In this document: positions 19,296-29,344 of the stretch, piece by piece | How the letters are laid out: each line of letters begins with the position of its first letter | How positions within the stretch are numbered: the stretch's first letter is position 1 | Assembly (NCBI RefSeq): GCF_001515525.1 | Contig: NZ_BCNQ01000029.1 | Span: 1 to 41,634 of the forward strand | Reading direction: 5' to 3' | DNA from: Piscicoccus intestinalis NBRC 104926 | GTDB lineage: Bacteria > Actinomycetota > Actinomycetes > Actinomycetales > Dermatophilaceae | Length of the DNA: 41,634 bases | Program-made: the position numbers and the translations under genes | Notes under the pieces: generated by a model | The model's input: the letters and a program-made list of their open reading frames with translations, nothing else | Database searches by the model: none | Told to the model about the DNA's origin: nothing

Positions 19296-20729
19296 TCAGG
19301 GCCGGAAGGCCGATCCGGCCACGAGGCTCTCGTCGACCGGCAGGCGCCCTCGGCGAACCGCGTCGACGAAGCGCGCGTGATCGGCCTCCGTCTGATCGGC
19401 GTAGAGCCGGGCGAAGCGGGCCATGGCGGTGGCGAACCGTCTGCCCTTGCCGAGGTAGCCGGCGATCATCGAGGCGCCCGAGGTGCGGGCGTGCCCCTTG
19501 GCGAGCAGGTGCCCGACGATGCCGGCGTAGTCGCACAGGGCCGCGGGGTCGAGGGAATCCAGCGGCACCGTGCCCTTCTGATTGCGGAACAGGCGCACGT
19601 AGCAGGCGAGGTCGCCCACGGTGGCCCAGCCGAGCAAAGGGTCGGAGACGGTCTGCAGGGCCTGCTGGTACTCCACCACTCGCTGGCCCTGGTGGTCGTG
19701 CCACACCGAGTCGCCGTGCACGTACTGCGCGAGTACCGAGCGACGGGCCTCCTTGAGCTGCAGGAACAGCACGTCGTCGGGGTCGCTGCCCTCAAGCAGC
19801 GCGACGTAGGCCCGCAGCCCGACACTGCCGACTCCGACGACCTTGTGCGCGATGTCGACGATCGTGTACCCGCCGACCGCGCGCCGCCAGTGCGGGCTGA
19901 GCGTCTCCAGGTAGCCGTCGAGGGCGACCGCCACCTGCTCGTACTCGGCCTCCGGCAGCGGGGTGATCAGCGGTGGCTCGGTGACGATCCGGCGCCCGTC
20001 GGCGGATTCGCGGGTGAACCGGGGCAGCACGCGGTCGCTCGTCTTCTTGCGGGCCTTCTTGACCGCGCGCGCGATCTCGTCGCGCAGGCTCGCCTCGGTG
20101 ACGGTCTCGTGCAGCCGCTCCACGTCGAGGCGGTTGTACGAGCGCCGCAGCAGCGGCTCCTCGGCAAGAAAACGCACCTCGTCTCGGTAGGCGTGCACGC
20201 AACTGCGCACGGCCTGCGCGCAGTCGTCCTCCCCCACGCCGTTCTCCCGGCCCGCGACATGAATGGAGGCGGTGAGCCGCCGCAGGTCCCATTCCCAGGC
20301 CCCGGGGTGCGCCTCGTCGAAGTCGTTGAGGTCGATGACGAGTTCGCCTTCGGGCGAGCCGTAGAACCCGAAGTTGCCCAGGTGCGCGTCACCGCACACG
20401 ACGGGCGTGATGCCGGTGGCCGGCAGGTGCGCGACATCCCAGGCCATGACGACCGCGCTGCCACGCAGGAAGCCGTACGGGCTGGACATCATCCGGGCCA
20501 CCCGCACCCGCACGAGGTCCTCGCGCCGCCCCGCGTGGGAGGCGGTGATGAGGTCGACGGGGTCGGGGCGCGCCGGCGGCGGGCTCCATTCGCCGAGGCT
20601 GCGGCGGGGCACGTCCTTGCGCAGCGCCTTGCCCAGCTCGAAGCGCTCCCGCCGCGTCACGGGTCGCTGGAGCAGCGAGGTGTAGGCGGAGCTGTCGGTG
20701 GAGGCGAGCACCCGGTGCGGGTCGGTCAT
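19296..20729 (-). CDS. DUF2252 family protein, kinase-like fold
   Basis: The 477-residue protein matches the DUF2252 family, found in many actinobacteria without a settled role. It contains CGDAHLGNFG (112-121) and DLNDFDE (133-139), which parallel the catalytic loop and metal-binding DxD of aminoglycoside-phosphotransferase-like kinases; Asp114, Asn119 and Asp136/138 would be the key residues. ATP-dependent phosphotransfer is therefore a reasonable guess, the substrate unknown. The ATG at 20729 follows GAGGG and lies 10 bases after the upstream Uma2 gene, so the two are probably co-transcribed. It ends about 450 bases before rpsJ, in the block inserted between tuf and rpsJ. Confidence 0.85.
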   Translation of the reverse strand: MTDPHRVLASTDSSAYTSLLQRPVTRRERFELGKALRKDVPRRSLGEWSPPPARPDPVDLITASHAGRREDLVRVRVARMMSSPYGFLRGSAVVMAWDVAHLPATGITPVVCGDAHLGNFGFYGSPEGELVIDLNDFDEAHPGAWEWDLRRLTASIHVAGRENGVGEDDCAQAVRSCVHAYRDEVRFLAEEPLLRRSYNRLDVERLHETVTEASLRDEIARAVKKARKKTSDRVLPRFTRESADGRRIVTEPPLITPLPEAEYEQVAVALDGYLETLSPHWRRAVGGYTIVDIAHKVVGVGSVGLRAYVALLEGSDPDDVLFLQLKEARRSVLAQYVHGDSVWHDHQGQRVVEYQQALQTVSDPLLGWATVGDLACYVRLFRNQKGTVPLDSLDPAALCDYAGIVGHLLAKGHARTSGASMIAGYLGKGRRFATAMARFARLYADQTEADHARFVDAVRRGRLPVDESLVAGSAFRP

Positions 20730-20739
20730 CCCGGCGCCC

Positions 20740-21336
20740 TCACGCCACGAGCTCGGTGGGCACGAACGAGACGGGATACGGGTCGCGCACGACGAAGGGT
20801 TCGTCGCCGGCGGCGCGGGACGCCTCCGCATACCTTCCGTCGTCGAGTCGCCAGGCGAGCACCGACGGTTCGTCGGGGTCGACGACCCAGTAGTGCTCAC
20901 ACCCCGCGGCCTCGAGCCGGCTGCGTTTGAGCAGCAGGTCGAACCGCCGGGTGGAGGGCGAGAGCACCTCCACGGCCAGCACCGGCACCGCCGGCAGATT
21001 GCGCTCGGTGAGGTCGGCCCGGCGCGCGACGAGTAGGTCGGGTTCGAGCACGGTGTCGCGGGCCAGCACGACGTCGAAGGGCGCCAGGAAGACCTCCAAC
21101 TCCGCCGGGCACGCGTCGCGCAGCCGCAGATATAGGTTGCCGACGGCACGTTGATGCAGCATCCGCGGCGACGGGCTCACGATGAGCACCCCGTCGACGA
21201 GTTCGTAACGGTGTCCGTCATCGGGCAGTCCAGCGAGGTCGTCGTAGGTCAACGCACGGCCCCACGGCAGGCCCGCGGGGCCTGCCGAGCCCGCGGCGCC
21301 GGACGGGCCGGGTGCGGCTGCTGTCATGGGAGCCAT
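20740..21336 (-). CDS. Uma2 family restriction-endonuclease-fold protein, copy 1
   Basis: The 198-residue protein has the Uma2 hallmarks: YELVDGVLIVSPSP (44-57), EPDLLVARR (98-106), VEVLSPSTRRFDLLLKRS (122-139) and CEHYWVVDPD (146-155). Asp100, Glu123 and Lys137 fit a PD-(D/E)XK nuclease core. Biological role unknown for the family; many genomes carry several copies. ATG at 21336 is preferred over 21327 because AGGAGG lies 4 bases before it. It aligns without a gap to the copy at 21893-22489. Confidence 0.9.
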   Translation of the reverse strand: MAPMTAAAPGPSGAAGSAGPAGLPWGRALTYDDLAGLPDDGHRYELVDGVLIVSPSPRMLHQRAVGNLYLRLRDACPAELEVFLAPFDVVLARDTVLEPDLLVARRADLTERNLPAVPVLAVEVLSPSTRRFDLLLKRSRLEAAGCEHYWVVDPDEPSVLAWRLDDGRYAEASRAAGDEPFVVRDPYPVSFVPTELVA

Positions 21337-21395
21337 CGTGCCTCCTGGTCTGCACACGGTCCACCCTGCCCCATCCGGGGCCGGACACCCCGAGG

Positions 21396-21404
21396 TTATC
21401 CACA
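21396..21404 (+). promoter_or_regulatory. DnaA-box-like nonamer upstream of Uma2 copy 1
   Basis: TTATCCACA matches the consensus DnaA box exactly. It lies 60 bases upstream of the Uma2 start at 21336, the same distance as the second copy from its gene. Read on the coding strand it is TGTGGATAA, so a -10-type promoter element is an alternative reading. Confidence 0.5.
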
Positions 21405-21416
21405 GGCGCGGGCCCA

Positions 21417-21896
21417 TCAGCCGAGGTCCTTGCGCTCCCCCGGGTTGCAGCCCTGCGCGACGGTGCGCGGATAACCGACCGCGGGGCGCCACGGTTCGAG
21501 ATGGAACTCCTCCTTGGTGGGCACGAACCGCACGCGGCAGGCGTACTGGTCGCGCATCCCCGGCTGATCGGCGCGCGGGGTGAGCCGCACGATCTCCTCC
21601 CAAGCCGCCTCGATCGACGCCTCGTCGGGGTGCGCGCGCTGCCACGCCGACGGCACGACGGTCAGGCTCGCCCGTCCCCCGCGAGTGGTCCAGCGCACCG
21701 ACTCGACTCGTTGGCCGGGCGGCGGGAGCGGCGCCGGCGTCGCGGTCGTGTGCGTTGCCGTCGCGGTGGGGCGCGTCGTCGTCGCGCTCCGGCCGGCCGG
21801 ACCCGACCCCGGTGGGGAGGCCGAGGCGCAACCCGCCAGGGCCACCACAAGCCCCGTCAGCGCCGTCAGCAGGCGCGTCACTCCCAGTCGCGTCAC
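21417..21896 (-). CDS. lipoprotein with a DUF2599-like C-terminal domain
   Basis: The 159-residue protein has a lipoprotein signal ending in a lipobox LAGC with Cys23, a Thr/Pro/Ala-rich linker (about 25-60), then a compact domain with paired cysteines (Cys119 and Cys150 region) and the motif LEPWRPAVGYPRTVAQGCNPG. This end resembles DUF2599 domains of secreted actinobacterial proteins; function is not known. The GTG start overlaps the TGA of the Uma2 copy 2 (GTGA), so translation is probably coupled. It separates the two Uma2 copies. Confidence 0.8.
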   Translation of the reverse strand: MTRLGVTRLLTALTGLVVALAGCASASPPGSGPAGRSATTTRPTATATHTTATPAPLPPPGQRVESVRWTTRGGRASLTVVPSAWQRAHPDEASIEAAWEEIVRLTPRADQPGMRDQYACRVRFVPTKEEFHLEPWRPAVGYPRTVAQGCNPGERKDLG

Positions 21897-22489
21897 GCGC
21901 CCAGGTCGGCCGGTACGATCCGGATCGGGTAGGGGGCATCGACGACGAGCGGTTCGGAGCCGGTGGCCCGGGCCGCCTCCACGTACTCGCCGGCCACGAG
22001 GCGCCAGGCGAGCACCGAGGGCACGTCGGGATCGACCACCCAGTAGTGCTCGCAGCCCGCAGCCTCGAGCCGGCTGCGTTTGAGCGTGAGGTCGACGCGT
22101 CGCGTCGACGGCGACAGCACCTCAGCGGCGAGCACCGGTGCCGTCGGCAGATTGACCTCGGTGAGATCGTCGCGGCGGGCCACGATGAGATCGGGAATCA
22201 GCACACTGTCCTGTGCGAGCACGACATCGAACGGCGCGAACAGCACCTCCAGGTCGGCCGGGCACGATCGCTCCAGTGCCGACAGAAGGGCCTTGGCGGC
22301 CCGCTGATGCCGCAGGCGGGGTGACGGGCTCACGATGAGCACCCCGTCGACGAGCTCGTACCGGTGACCGTCATCGGGCATCGTCGCCAGGTCGGCGCGC
22401 GTCAGCTCCCGGCCCCACGGCAGGCGCAGGCCCCGCGTGGGGGTCGGCCCGGTTGCCGTGTCCTCGCTCATGACGCTCACGACACTCAT
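21893..22489 (-). CDS. Uma2 family restriction-endonuclease-fold protein, copy 2
   Basis: Also 198 residues, collinear with copy 1: from residue 21 on I count about 129 identical positions of 178, with no gap. It keeps YELVDGVLIVSPSP, IPDLIVARR, AEVLSPSTRRVDLTLKRS and CEHYWVVDPD, so Asp100, Glu123 and Lys137 are all present and both copies look intact. The first 20 residues differ. GGGAGGG precedes the ATG. It leads the minus-strand group Uma2-lipoprotein-Uma2-DUF2252. A tandem duplication with later insertion or capture of the lipoprotein gene is the simplest history. Confidence 0.9.
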   Translation of the reverse strand: MSVVSVMSEDTATGPTPTRGLRLPWGRELTRADLATMPDDGHRYELVDGVLIVSPSPRLRHQRAAKALLSALERSCPADLEVLFAPFDVVLAQDSVLIPDLIVARRDDLTEVNLPTAPVLAAEVLSPSTRRVDLTLKRSRLEAAGCEHYWVVDPDVPSVLAWRLVAGEYVEAARATGSEPLVVDAPYPIRIVPADLGA

Positions 22490-22548
22490 GGTCCCTCCCG
22501 TTCGTCACCCGGTCCAGCCTGCCCGGTTGTGGTGGCGCGACCGTGGGG

Positions 22549-22557
22549 TTATCCACA
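22549..22557 (+). promoter_or_regulatory. DnaA-box-like nonamer upstream of Uma2 copy 2
   Basis: A second exact TTATCCACA lies 60 bases upstream of the Uma2 copy 2 start. Around both nonamers the shared stretch CGGTCCA-CCTGCCC remains, showing that the upstream region was duplicated along with the gene. Confidence 0.5.
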
Positions 22558-22612
22558 GGGGTCGCGACGACCCGCCTGAGCGCCGGCGACCGGCAGGGTC
22601 AGCTGAGCCGGC

Positions 22613-23602
22613 TCACGCCAGCGAGCGCCAGCGGGCGGTGGGGCTCCAGTGGTCGGGGTCGAGCAGGTGCAGGTCGAGTTCGTCGGCGAGGCGGGCGAGC
22701 AGCTCCTGGCCGCGCACGCTGTTGCCGTGGCGGTCCAGGCGCGGCGAGAACGACCCGATGCCGAGGCAGCCGGGCAGCGCGCCGAGGATGCCACCGGCGA
22801 CGCCGCTCTTGGCGGGCAGGCCGACGCTCGTCGTCCAGTCACCGGCGGAGCTGTACATGCCGCACGTGATCATCACCGACATCGTCAGCCGGGCCGCTTC
22901 CGCCGAGAAGACCCGCTCCCCGGTCAGCGGGTGCGCCCCGCAGTTCGCCAGCGTCGCGCCCATCAGCGCGAGATCCTGCGCATCGACGAGCACCGCGCAC
23001 TGGCGCAGGAACCCGTCGACGACGTCGCGCGGATCGTCGGGCAGGATCTCCAGGCTCCGCAGCATGTGCGCGATCGCGAGATTGCGGTCCGCCCCGTCGA
23101 GCTCCGCCTCGTGCGTCTGCGCGTCGACCTCCAGCTGCCGACCGGCGGCCCGCGACAGCATGCGCACGATCCGTTCGGCGCGGTCGTCCGCGTCGGCTCC
23201 GGGGCCGCCGATGAGCGCGTGGATCGTCATCGCGCCCGCGTTGATCATCGGGTTGTCGGGCCGGTTCGACTTCTCCTCGATGGAGATCCGGTTGAAGGCC
23301 TCCCCCGACGGCTCGACGTCGACCATCTCGATGACCCGGCTCCAGCCGCACTCGTCGATCGCCATCGCGTAGACCAGCGCCTTGGAGATCGATTGGATGG
23401 TGAACTGCGCGGTGGCATCGCCGGCGCTGAACAGCCCGCCGTCGACGGTGGCCAGCGCCACCCCGAACCGTTCCGGGTCCGTACAGGCGAGGTCGCTGGT
23501 CGGCACCTCCACCTCGCCCGCGTCGTCGTCGCGGGTCGCCGCCAGCGCTGCCGCCAAACTCGTCGAGCGCTCGAAGCCGCGGCCGGCCGAATGCTGCGTC
23601 AC
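22613..23602 (-). CDS. glsA: glutaminase A
   Basis: The enzyme hydrolyses glutamine to glutamate and ammonia and uses a beta-lactamase-like serine fold. Visible motifs: QSISK (70-74, catalytic Ser71 and Lys74), [26 protein letters not shown] and [11 protein letters not shown]. At 329 residues it is close to the family's usual length, but the conserved ADYIP segment near the start is replaced by [11 protein letters not shown] at 23602 is chosen for the AGGAGG 5 bases upstream; a GTG at 23632 would add ten residues without a ribosome site. It follows tuf and its terminator, leading the block that separates tuf from rpsJ. Confidence 0.93.
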   Translation of the reverse strand: MTQHSAGRGFERSTSLAAALAATRDDDAGEVEVPTSDLACTDPERFGVALATVDGGLFSAGDATAQFTIQSISKALVYAMAIDECGWSRVIEMVDVEPSGEAFNRISIEEKSNRPDNPMINAGAMTIHALIGGPGADADDRAERIVRMLSRAAGRQLEVDAQTHEAELDGADRNLAIAHMLRSLEILPDDPRDVVDGFLRQCAVLVDAQDLALMGATLANCGAHPLTGERVFSAEAARLTMSVMITCGMYSSAGDWTTSVGLPAKSGVAGGILGALPGCLGIGSFSPRLDRHGNSVRGQELLARLADELDLHLLDPDHWSPTARWRSLA

Positions 23603-23647
23603 TGCTGCCTCCTGCTCCCGTGCTGTTCGCACACCCTGACATGCCGA

Positions 23648-23675
23648 GGGGGCCCGAGCCGAAGCTCGGACCCCC
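23648..23675 (-). terminator. terminator hairpin after tuf
   Basis: A 12-bp stem with one mismatch (23648-23659 with 23664-23675) and a tight CGAA loop lies 35 bases downstream of the tuf stop and just before the glutaminase start. It marks the end of the str operon. Confidence 0.75.
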
Positions 23676-23710
23676 GTCGTGGTGGTCCCGCGCCCGCGAG
23701 GGCGCTCGGA

Positions 23711-24904
<1,194 letters not shown>

Positions 24905-25016
24905 TGGTGTCCTCCTGTTGGACTGGGGTTGTTACGAGCCACAACCCGAGGTGGGGCGCAGCTGCGTTGGGGTTTGATACTTACGTGAAGAGCATCAGCG
25001 GGTGAGTGTACCCGCC

Positions 25017-27119
25017 TCACTCGCCTCGCATCTTCTTGACGATCTCGTCCGCGACGTTCCGGGGAACCTCCGCGTAGGAGTCGAACTGCATCGTGTAGTT
25101 GGCGCGACCCTGGGTCTTGGACCGAAGGTCGCCAACGTACCCGAACATCTCCGACAGCGGCACGAGCGCGCGAACGATCTTCGCGCCGCTGATGTCCTCC
25201 ATGGACTGGATCTGCCCACGGCGGGAGTTGATGTCGCCGATGACGTCGCCCATGTACTCCTCGGGCGTGCGCACCTCAACGGCCATCATCGGCTCGAGCA
25301 GCACCGGGTCGGCCTTGCGCAGGGCCTCCTTGGTGGCCATCGAACCGGCGATCTTGAACGCCATCTCCGAGGAGTCGACGTCGTGGTACGCGCCGTCGAG
25401 CAGCGTCGCCTTGATGCCGACCATCGGGTAGCCGGCGAGCACACCGACGCCGAGGGCGTCCTGGATGCCGTGGTCGACCGACGGGATGTACTCCCGCGGG
25501 ATGCGGCCACCGGTGACCTTGTTGTCGAACTCGTACATCGCACCCTCGGCGGTGTCCAGCGGCTCGAAGGTGATCTGCACCTTCGCGTACTGGCCCGAAC
25601 CACCGGTCTGCTTCTTGTGCGTGTAGTCGTACTTCTCCACGGGACGACGAATCGTCTCGCGGTAGGCCACCTGCGGCTTGCCGACGTTGGCCTCGACCTT
25701 GAACTCACGCCGCATCCGGTCGACGAGGATGTCGAGGTGCAGCTCGCCCATGCCCTTGATGATCGTCTGGCCGGTCTCCTGGTCGAGCTCGACCTGGAAG
25801 GTCGGGTCTTCCTCGGCCAGCTTCTGGATCGCGGTCGACAGCTTCTCCTGGTCGCCCTTGGTCTTGGGCTCGATGGCCACGTTGATGACCGGCTCCGGGA
25901 ACGTCATCGACTCGAGCACGACGTGGTTGTTCATGTCGCTGAGCGTGTCGCCGGTGGTGGTGTCCTTGAGGCCGATCATCGCGTAGATGTGGCCCGCGGA
26001 GACCGAGGTCACCGGGTTCTCCTTGTTGGCGTGCATCTGGAAGAGCTTGCCGATGCGCTCGCGCTTCTGCTTGGTCGAGTTGTAGACCGGCTGGCCCGCC
26101 TCGATGTGTCCGGAGTACACGCGCACGTAGGTGAGACGGCCGAAGAACGGGTGCGAGACGACCTTGAACGCGAGGGCCGCGAAGGGCTCGGAGGCATCGG
26201 CGTGACGCTCGATGATCTTCTCCTCGTCCTTGGGGTCGTGACCCTTGATGCTCTCGACGTCCATCGGGTTCGGCAGGTACGCCAGCACCGCGTCGAGCAT
26301 GGGCTGCACGCCCTTGTTCTTGAACGCCGAGCCGCAGAACACCGGGTAGACCTCGCCGGCGATCGTCAGCTTGCGCACGCCGGCCTGGAGCTCGGTGAGC
26401 GTGAGCTCCTCGCCCTCCAGGTACTTCATCGTCAGTTCGTCGTCGGCCTCGGCCACGCGCTCGACCAGGTGGTTGCGGTACTCCTCGGCCCGCTCCTGCA
26501 GGTCGGCCGGGATGTCCTGGATGTCGTAGTCCTCGCCCTTCTGGACCTCGCCGGCCCAGACGAACGCCTTCATCGTCAGCAGATCGACGACGCCGGTGAA
26601 CTCGCTCTCAGCACCGATCGGCAGCTGCATGACCAGCGGCTCCGCGCCGAGGCGGTCCTTGATCGTCTGCACGGTGTAGTAGAAGTCGGCGCCGAGCTTG
26701 TCCATCTTGTTGACGAAGCAGATGCGCGGCACGTTGTACTTGTCCGCCTGCCGCCACACGGTCTCGGACTGGGGCTCGACGCCCTCCTTGCCGTCGAAGA
26801 CCGCGACGGCGCCGTCGAGCACGCGCAGCGAGCGCTCCACCTCGACGGTGAAGTCCACGTGGCCGGGCGTGTCGATGATGTTGATCTGGTGGTCCTTCCA
26901 GAAGCATGTCGTCGCGGCCGACGTGATCGTGATGCCGCGCTCCGCCTCCTGCTCCATCCAGTCCATCGTCGAGGCGCCGTCGTGCGTCTCGCCGATCTTG
27001 TAGTTGATCCCGGTGTAAAAGAGGATGCGCTCGGTCACCGTGGTCTTGCCGGCGTCGATGTGCGCCATGATGCCGATGTTGCGGACCTTCTTCAGGTCGG
27101 TCAGGACATCGAGTGCCAC
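25017..27119 (-). CDS. fusA: elongation factor G
   Basis: EF-G (700 residues) drives translocation. Motifs: AHIDAGKTT (19-27), switch region [30 protein letters not shown], and in domain [17 protein letters not shown] and [13 protein letters not shown]. The GTG at 27119 gives the family start [17 protein letters not shown]; further upstream the frame is open only by chance. The ribosome site before this GTG is weak. Third gene of the str operon. Confidence 0.97.
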   Translation of the reverse strand: MALDVLTDLKKVRNIGIMAHIDAGKTTVTERILFYTGINYKIGETHDGASTMDWMEQEAERGITITSAATTCFWKDHQINIIDTPGHVDFTVEVERSLRVLDGAVAVFDGKEGVEPQSETVWRQADKYNVPRICFVNKMDKLGADFYYTVQTIKDRLGAEPLVMQLPIGAESEFTGVVDLLTMKAFVWAGEVQKGEDYDIQDIPADLQERAEEYRNHLVERVAEADDELTMKYLEGEELTLTELQAGVRKLTIAGEVYPVFCGSAFKNKGVQPMLDAVLAYLPNPMDVESIKGHDPKDEEKIIERHADASEPFAALAFKVVSHPFFGRLTYVRVYSGHIEAGQPVYNSTKQKRERIGKLFQMHANKENPVTSVSAGHIYAMIGLKDTTTGDTLSDMNNHVVLESMTFPEPVINVAIEPKTKGDQEKLSTAIQKLAEEDPTFQVELDQETGQTIIKGMGELHLDILVDRMRREFKVEANVGKPQVAYRETIRRPVEKYDYTHKKQTGGSGQYAKVQITFEPLDTAEGAMYEFDNKVTGGRIPREYIPSVDHGIQDALGVGVLAGYPMVGIKATLLDGAYHDVDSSEMAFKIAGSMATKEALRKADPVLLEPMMAVEVRTPEEYMGDVIGDINSRRGQIQSMEDISGAKIVRALVPLSEMFGYVGDLRSKTQGRANYTMQFDSYAEVPRNVADEIVKKMRGE

Positions 27120-27190
27120 TAGCTTTATCGCTCTCGTCTCGTCGAATTGGGGTGCCGGGCCGGAGTCGGTCCGGCAGGTCCGTGGGCTGC

Positions 27191-27223
27191 CGGCGGGGGC
27201 GGTGCGCAGCACCGACCCCGCCG
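27191..27223 (-). promoter_or_regulatory. strong hairpin in the rpsG-fusA spacer
   Basis: Arms 27191-27205 and 27209-27223 form 14 pairs with one mismatch and a 3-base loop, 24 bases after the rpsG stop; a smaller 6-bp stem is at 27159-27175. A full terminator would cut off fusA and tuf, so partial attenuation, processing or mRNA protection is more likely. Confidence 0.5.
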
Positions 27224-27246
27224 ACCTGGCGCCATGGGGTGCAGGC

Positions 27247-27717
27247 TTACCAGCGGTAGTGCGCGAAGGCCTTGTTGGACTCGGCCATCTTGTGGGTGTC
27301 TTCGCGGCGCTTGACCGCTGCGCCCAGGCCGTTGCTGGCGTCGAGGATCTCGTTCATCAGACGATCGGTCATCGTCTTCTCACGACGCTGCCGGGCGTAG
27401 CCCACGAGCCAGCGCAGCGCCAGCGTCGTGCTGCGGCCGGCGCGCACCTCGACGGGCACCTGGTAGGTGGCGCCACCGACGCGGCGGCTGCGCACCTCGA
27501 GGGTAGGCTTGACGTTGTCGAGCGCCCGCTTGAGCGTGACGACCGGGTCGGTGCCGGTCTTCTGCCGGCAACCCTCGAGGGCGCCGTACACGATGCGCTC
27601 CGCGATCGACTTCTTGCCGTCGAGGAGGATCTTGTTGACCAGCTGGGTGACCAGCGGGGACCCGTAGACCGGGTCGACGACGAGCGGCCGCTTGGGGGCC
27701 GGTCCCTTACGCGGCAT
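27247..27717 (-). CDS. rpsG: 30S ribosomal protein S7
   Basis: The 156-residue protein [20 protein letters not shown] has [18 protein letters not shown] and the conserved end of helices with [21 protein letters not shown]7 organises the 30S head and touches tRNA at the exit site. Its ATG overlaps the rpsL TAA (TAATG). Confidence 0.99.
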   Translation of the reverse strand: MPRKGPAPKRPLVVDPVYGSPLVTQLVNKILLDGKKSIAERIVYGALEGCRQKTGTDPVVTLKRALDNVKPTLEVRSRRVGGATYQVPVEVRAGRSTTLALRWLVGYARQRREKTMTDRLMNEILDASNGLGAAVKRREDTHKMAESNKAFAHYRW

Positions 27718-28091
27718 TACTTCTTCTCCTTCTTCGCGCCGTAGCGGGAACGCGCCTGCTGGCGGTTCCGCACGCCCTGCGTGTCGAGGGAGCCACGGAT
27801 GATCTTGTAGCGAACGCCCGGCAGGTCCTTCACGCGGCCGCCGCGCACGAGCACGATCGAGTGCTCCTGCAGGTTGTGACCGACGCCCGGAATGTAGGCG
27901 GTCACCTCGATGCCCGAGGTGAGCTTGACGCGGGCGACCTTGCGCAGGGCCGAGTTCGGCTTCTTGGGCGTGGTCGTGTACACGCGGGTGCACACGCCGC
28001 GGCGCTGCGGGCTGCCCTTGAGGGCCGGGGTCTTGGCCTTGGCGGCCTTGTCCTGGCGCCCCTTACGGACGAGCTGGTTGATGGTGGGCAC
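27717..28091 (-). CDS. rpsL: 30S ribosomal protein S12
   Basis: S12 (124 residues, GTG start giving [15 protein letters not shown]) governs decoding accuracy. The loops where streptomycin resistance arises, TTPKKPNSA (Lys43/Lys44) and [12 protein letters not shown] (Lys88), are wild type, so no S12-based resistance is predicted. First gene of the str operon; GGAGA precedes the start. In-frame sequence upstream of the GTG is not conserved. Confidence 0.98.
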   Translation of the reverse strand: MPTINQLVRKGRQDKAAKAKTPALKGSPQRRGVCTRVYTTTPKKPNSALRKVARVKLTSGIEVTAYIPGVGHNLQEHSIVLVRGGRVKDLPGVRYKIIRGSLDTQGVRNRQQARSRYGAKKEKK

Positions 28092-28282
28092 GCATTCTCC
28101 GTTTACTTCGTGTGGTGATCGGCCGAACGTGGACGGTCGGCCTCCTTGGTCTGCCCGCGCGCCGCTGGCGGCGCCGGGTGCTCCCCCCTGCACTTCCGAG
28201 CGGGCGAACGCACGTGAAAACGCGCGGTCCGATCCGACCGGCTGCCCGGCGAGAGGACATGTCCGTCGCGGTCCCGACTCGG

Positions 28283-28307
28283 TGAGACCGGATCGTTCGC
28301 GGTCTCA
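28283..28307 (-). promoter_or_regulatory. hairpin in the rpsL leader
   Basis: A perfect 8-bp stem (28283-28290 with 28300-28307) with a 9-base loop lies in the predicted 5' leader, about 190 bases before the rpsL start. The rest of the 488-base rpsL/membrane-gene gap shows no coding sequence I can support. Confidence 0.4.
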
Positions 28308-28341
28308 ACCCGGGCAGGGTGCACCCAAGACATGCCCTTCC

Positions 28342-28371
28342 ACATTACCGGGCGGCAGGAACCGGTTCCAA
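28342..28371 (-). promoter_or_regulatory. candidate rpsL promoter
   Basis: On the minus strand TTGGAA (28366-28371) and TAATGT (28342-28347) are 18 bases apart, a fair sigma-70-type match. It would give a leader of about 245 bases for the str operon. A perfect 12-base palindrome GGAACCGGTTCC (28358-28369) covers the -35 and might be an operator. Confidence 0.5.
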
Positions 28372-28579
28372 ATCCACGCGTCCGAGGGCCAGGTCGGAGG
28401 CGGGAACGGCGGTCGCGGTGGGCGAACCGTGTCACATATCGAGCCACGAAAGCGTCTGGCAGATGAATGTCGCGGGAACCCACAGTGACGCTTCGCTACG
28501 CTGAACGGATCGCCAGGGGGCGATATTCCCGGGTCGGCGCTCGCCCCCGGGTGTTGGGGATTATCAGGGGGATTTTGTC

Positions 28580-29293
28580 ATGCGCCGTCTTCCGGGCACC
28601 GGCTCCGAGCGGGTCGGAGCGCGCACCTTCGCCTACACCTTCGTGCCCGCGCTCGTCGTGGTCGGCGGCGTCGCCGTCGCCCGCGCCACGGTCGGCACGC
28701 CGATCGAGCACCTGACGACCGAGCCGACGACGCTGGGCCACGTGCCCGGCTACTACGGTCTGGTCTCCACGCTGGGGGTGATGTGCTGGGCGGCGGCCGT
28801 CGGCATGTTCCTCATGGGCGCCTGCCTGCTGTACGACCGGCTGGGGCGGCGCGACGCGGCCTTCTTGACCGCCTCCGCGCTACTCACCGGGTATCTCGCG
28901 ATCGACGACGCGTTCACGTTGCACGAGGAGTTGCTGCCCTCGATCGGCATTCCCGAGGAGGCGGTGTACGCCGGCATCCTCGTCGCGGTGCTCGCCTACG
29001 CCGCGGTGTTCCGGCACGAGATCGCCCGCAGCGCGTGGCTCTTCTTGCTGCTCGCGGTGGCCTTCCTCGGCACCTCGGTGGTCATCGACAAGGGTTACGA
29101 ACTGCTCGGCAGCCCCGGCGGCGGCGGCCTGGCGATATGGGCCGAGGACGGCGCCAAGTTCATCGGCATCTGCGCCTGGGTCGCCTACGCGGCCCTGTCG
29201 ACCCGGGGCCTCGTGCGCTCCGGCATCGTGCGCGCCGCCGCCGGCACCGACTCCCCCGTGCGCACGACCGGGTCGGCCGACCTGCCGCGCTGA
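28580..29293 (+). CDS. unknown six-helix membrane protein
   Basis: I do not recognise this 237-residue protein. It has six likely membrane helices (about 17-36, 58-84, 93-108, 128-145, 152-170 and 193-208). Charged residues sit at helix ends: Asp109/Asp110, His115/Glu116 in LAIDDAFTLHEELLP, Asp170 in VIDKGYELL and Glu189/Asp190/Lys193 in WAEDGAKFIG. Such buried acidic and His residues could bind a metal or take part in catalysis, but this is speculation. The ATG follows GGGGGA. It is one of only two plus-strand genes among the minus-strand operons and is divergent from rpsL. A short polar tail closes the protein. Confidence 0.8.
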   Translation: MRRLPGTGSERVGARTFAYTFVPALVVVGGVAVARATVGTPIEHLTTEPTTLGHVPGYYGLVSTLGVMCWAAAVGMFLMGACLLYDRLGRRDAAFLTASALLTGYLAIDDAFTLHEELLPSIGIPEEAVYAGILVAVLAYAAVFRHEIARSAWLFLLLAVAFLGTSVVIDKGYELLGSPGGGGLAIWAEDGAKFIGICAWVAYAALSTRGLVRSGIVRAAAGTDSPVRTTGSADLPR

Positions 29294-29344
29294 GCCCGCT
29301 CCCCCCGCCCTTGTGGTGAGGCGCTGGTGAGTCCGAGGCCCCCC

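Noticed and set aside
19160-22557. A replication origin suggested by DnaA-like nonamers
   Set aside because: Only two exact and one near-match box in 3.4 kb, no AT-rich unwinding region and no dnaA or dnaN nearby.
28092-28579. A gene in the rpsL upstream gap
   Set aside because: Open frames here are short, lack ribosome sites and have no recognisable protein; the sequence reads better as leader plus promoters.
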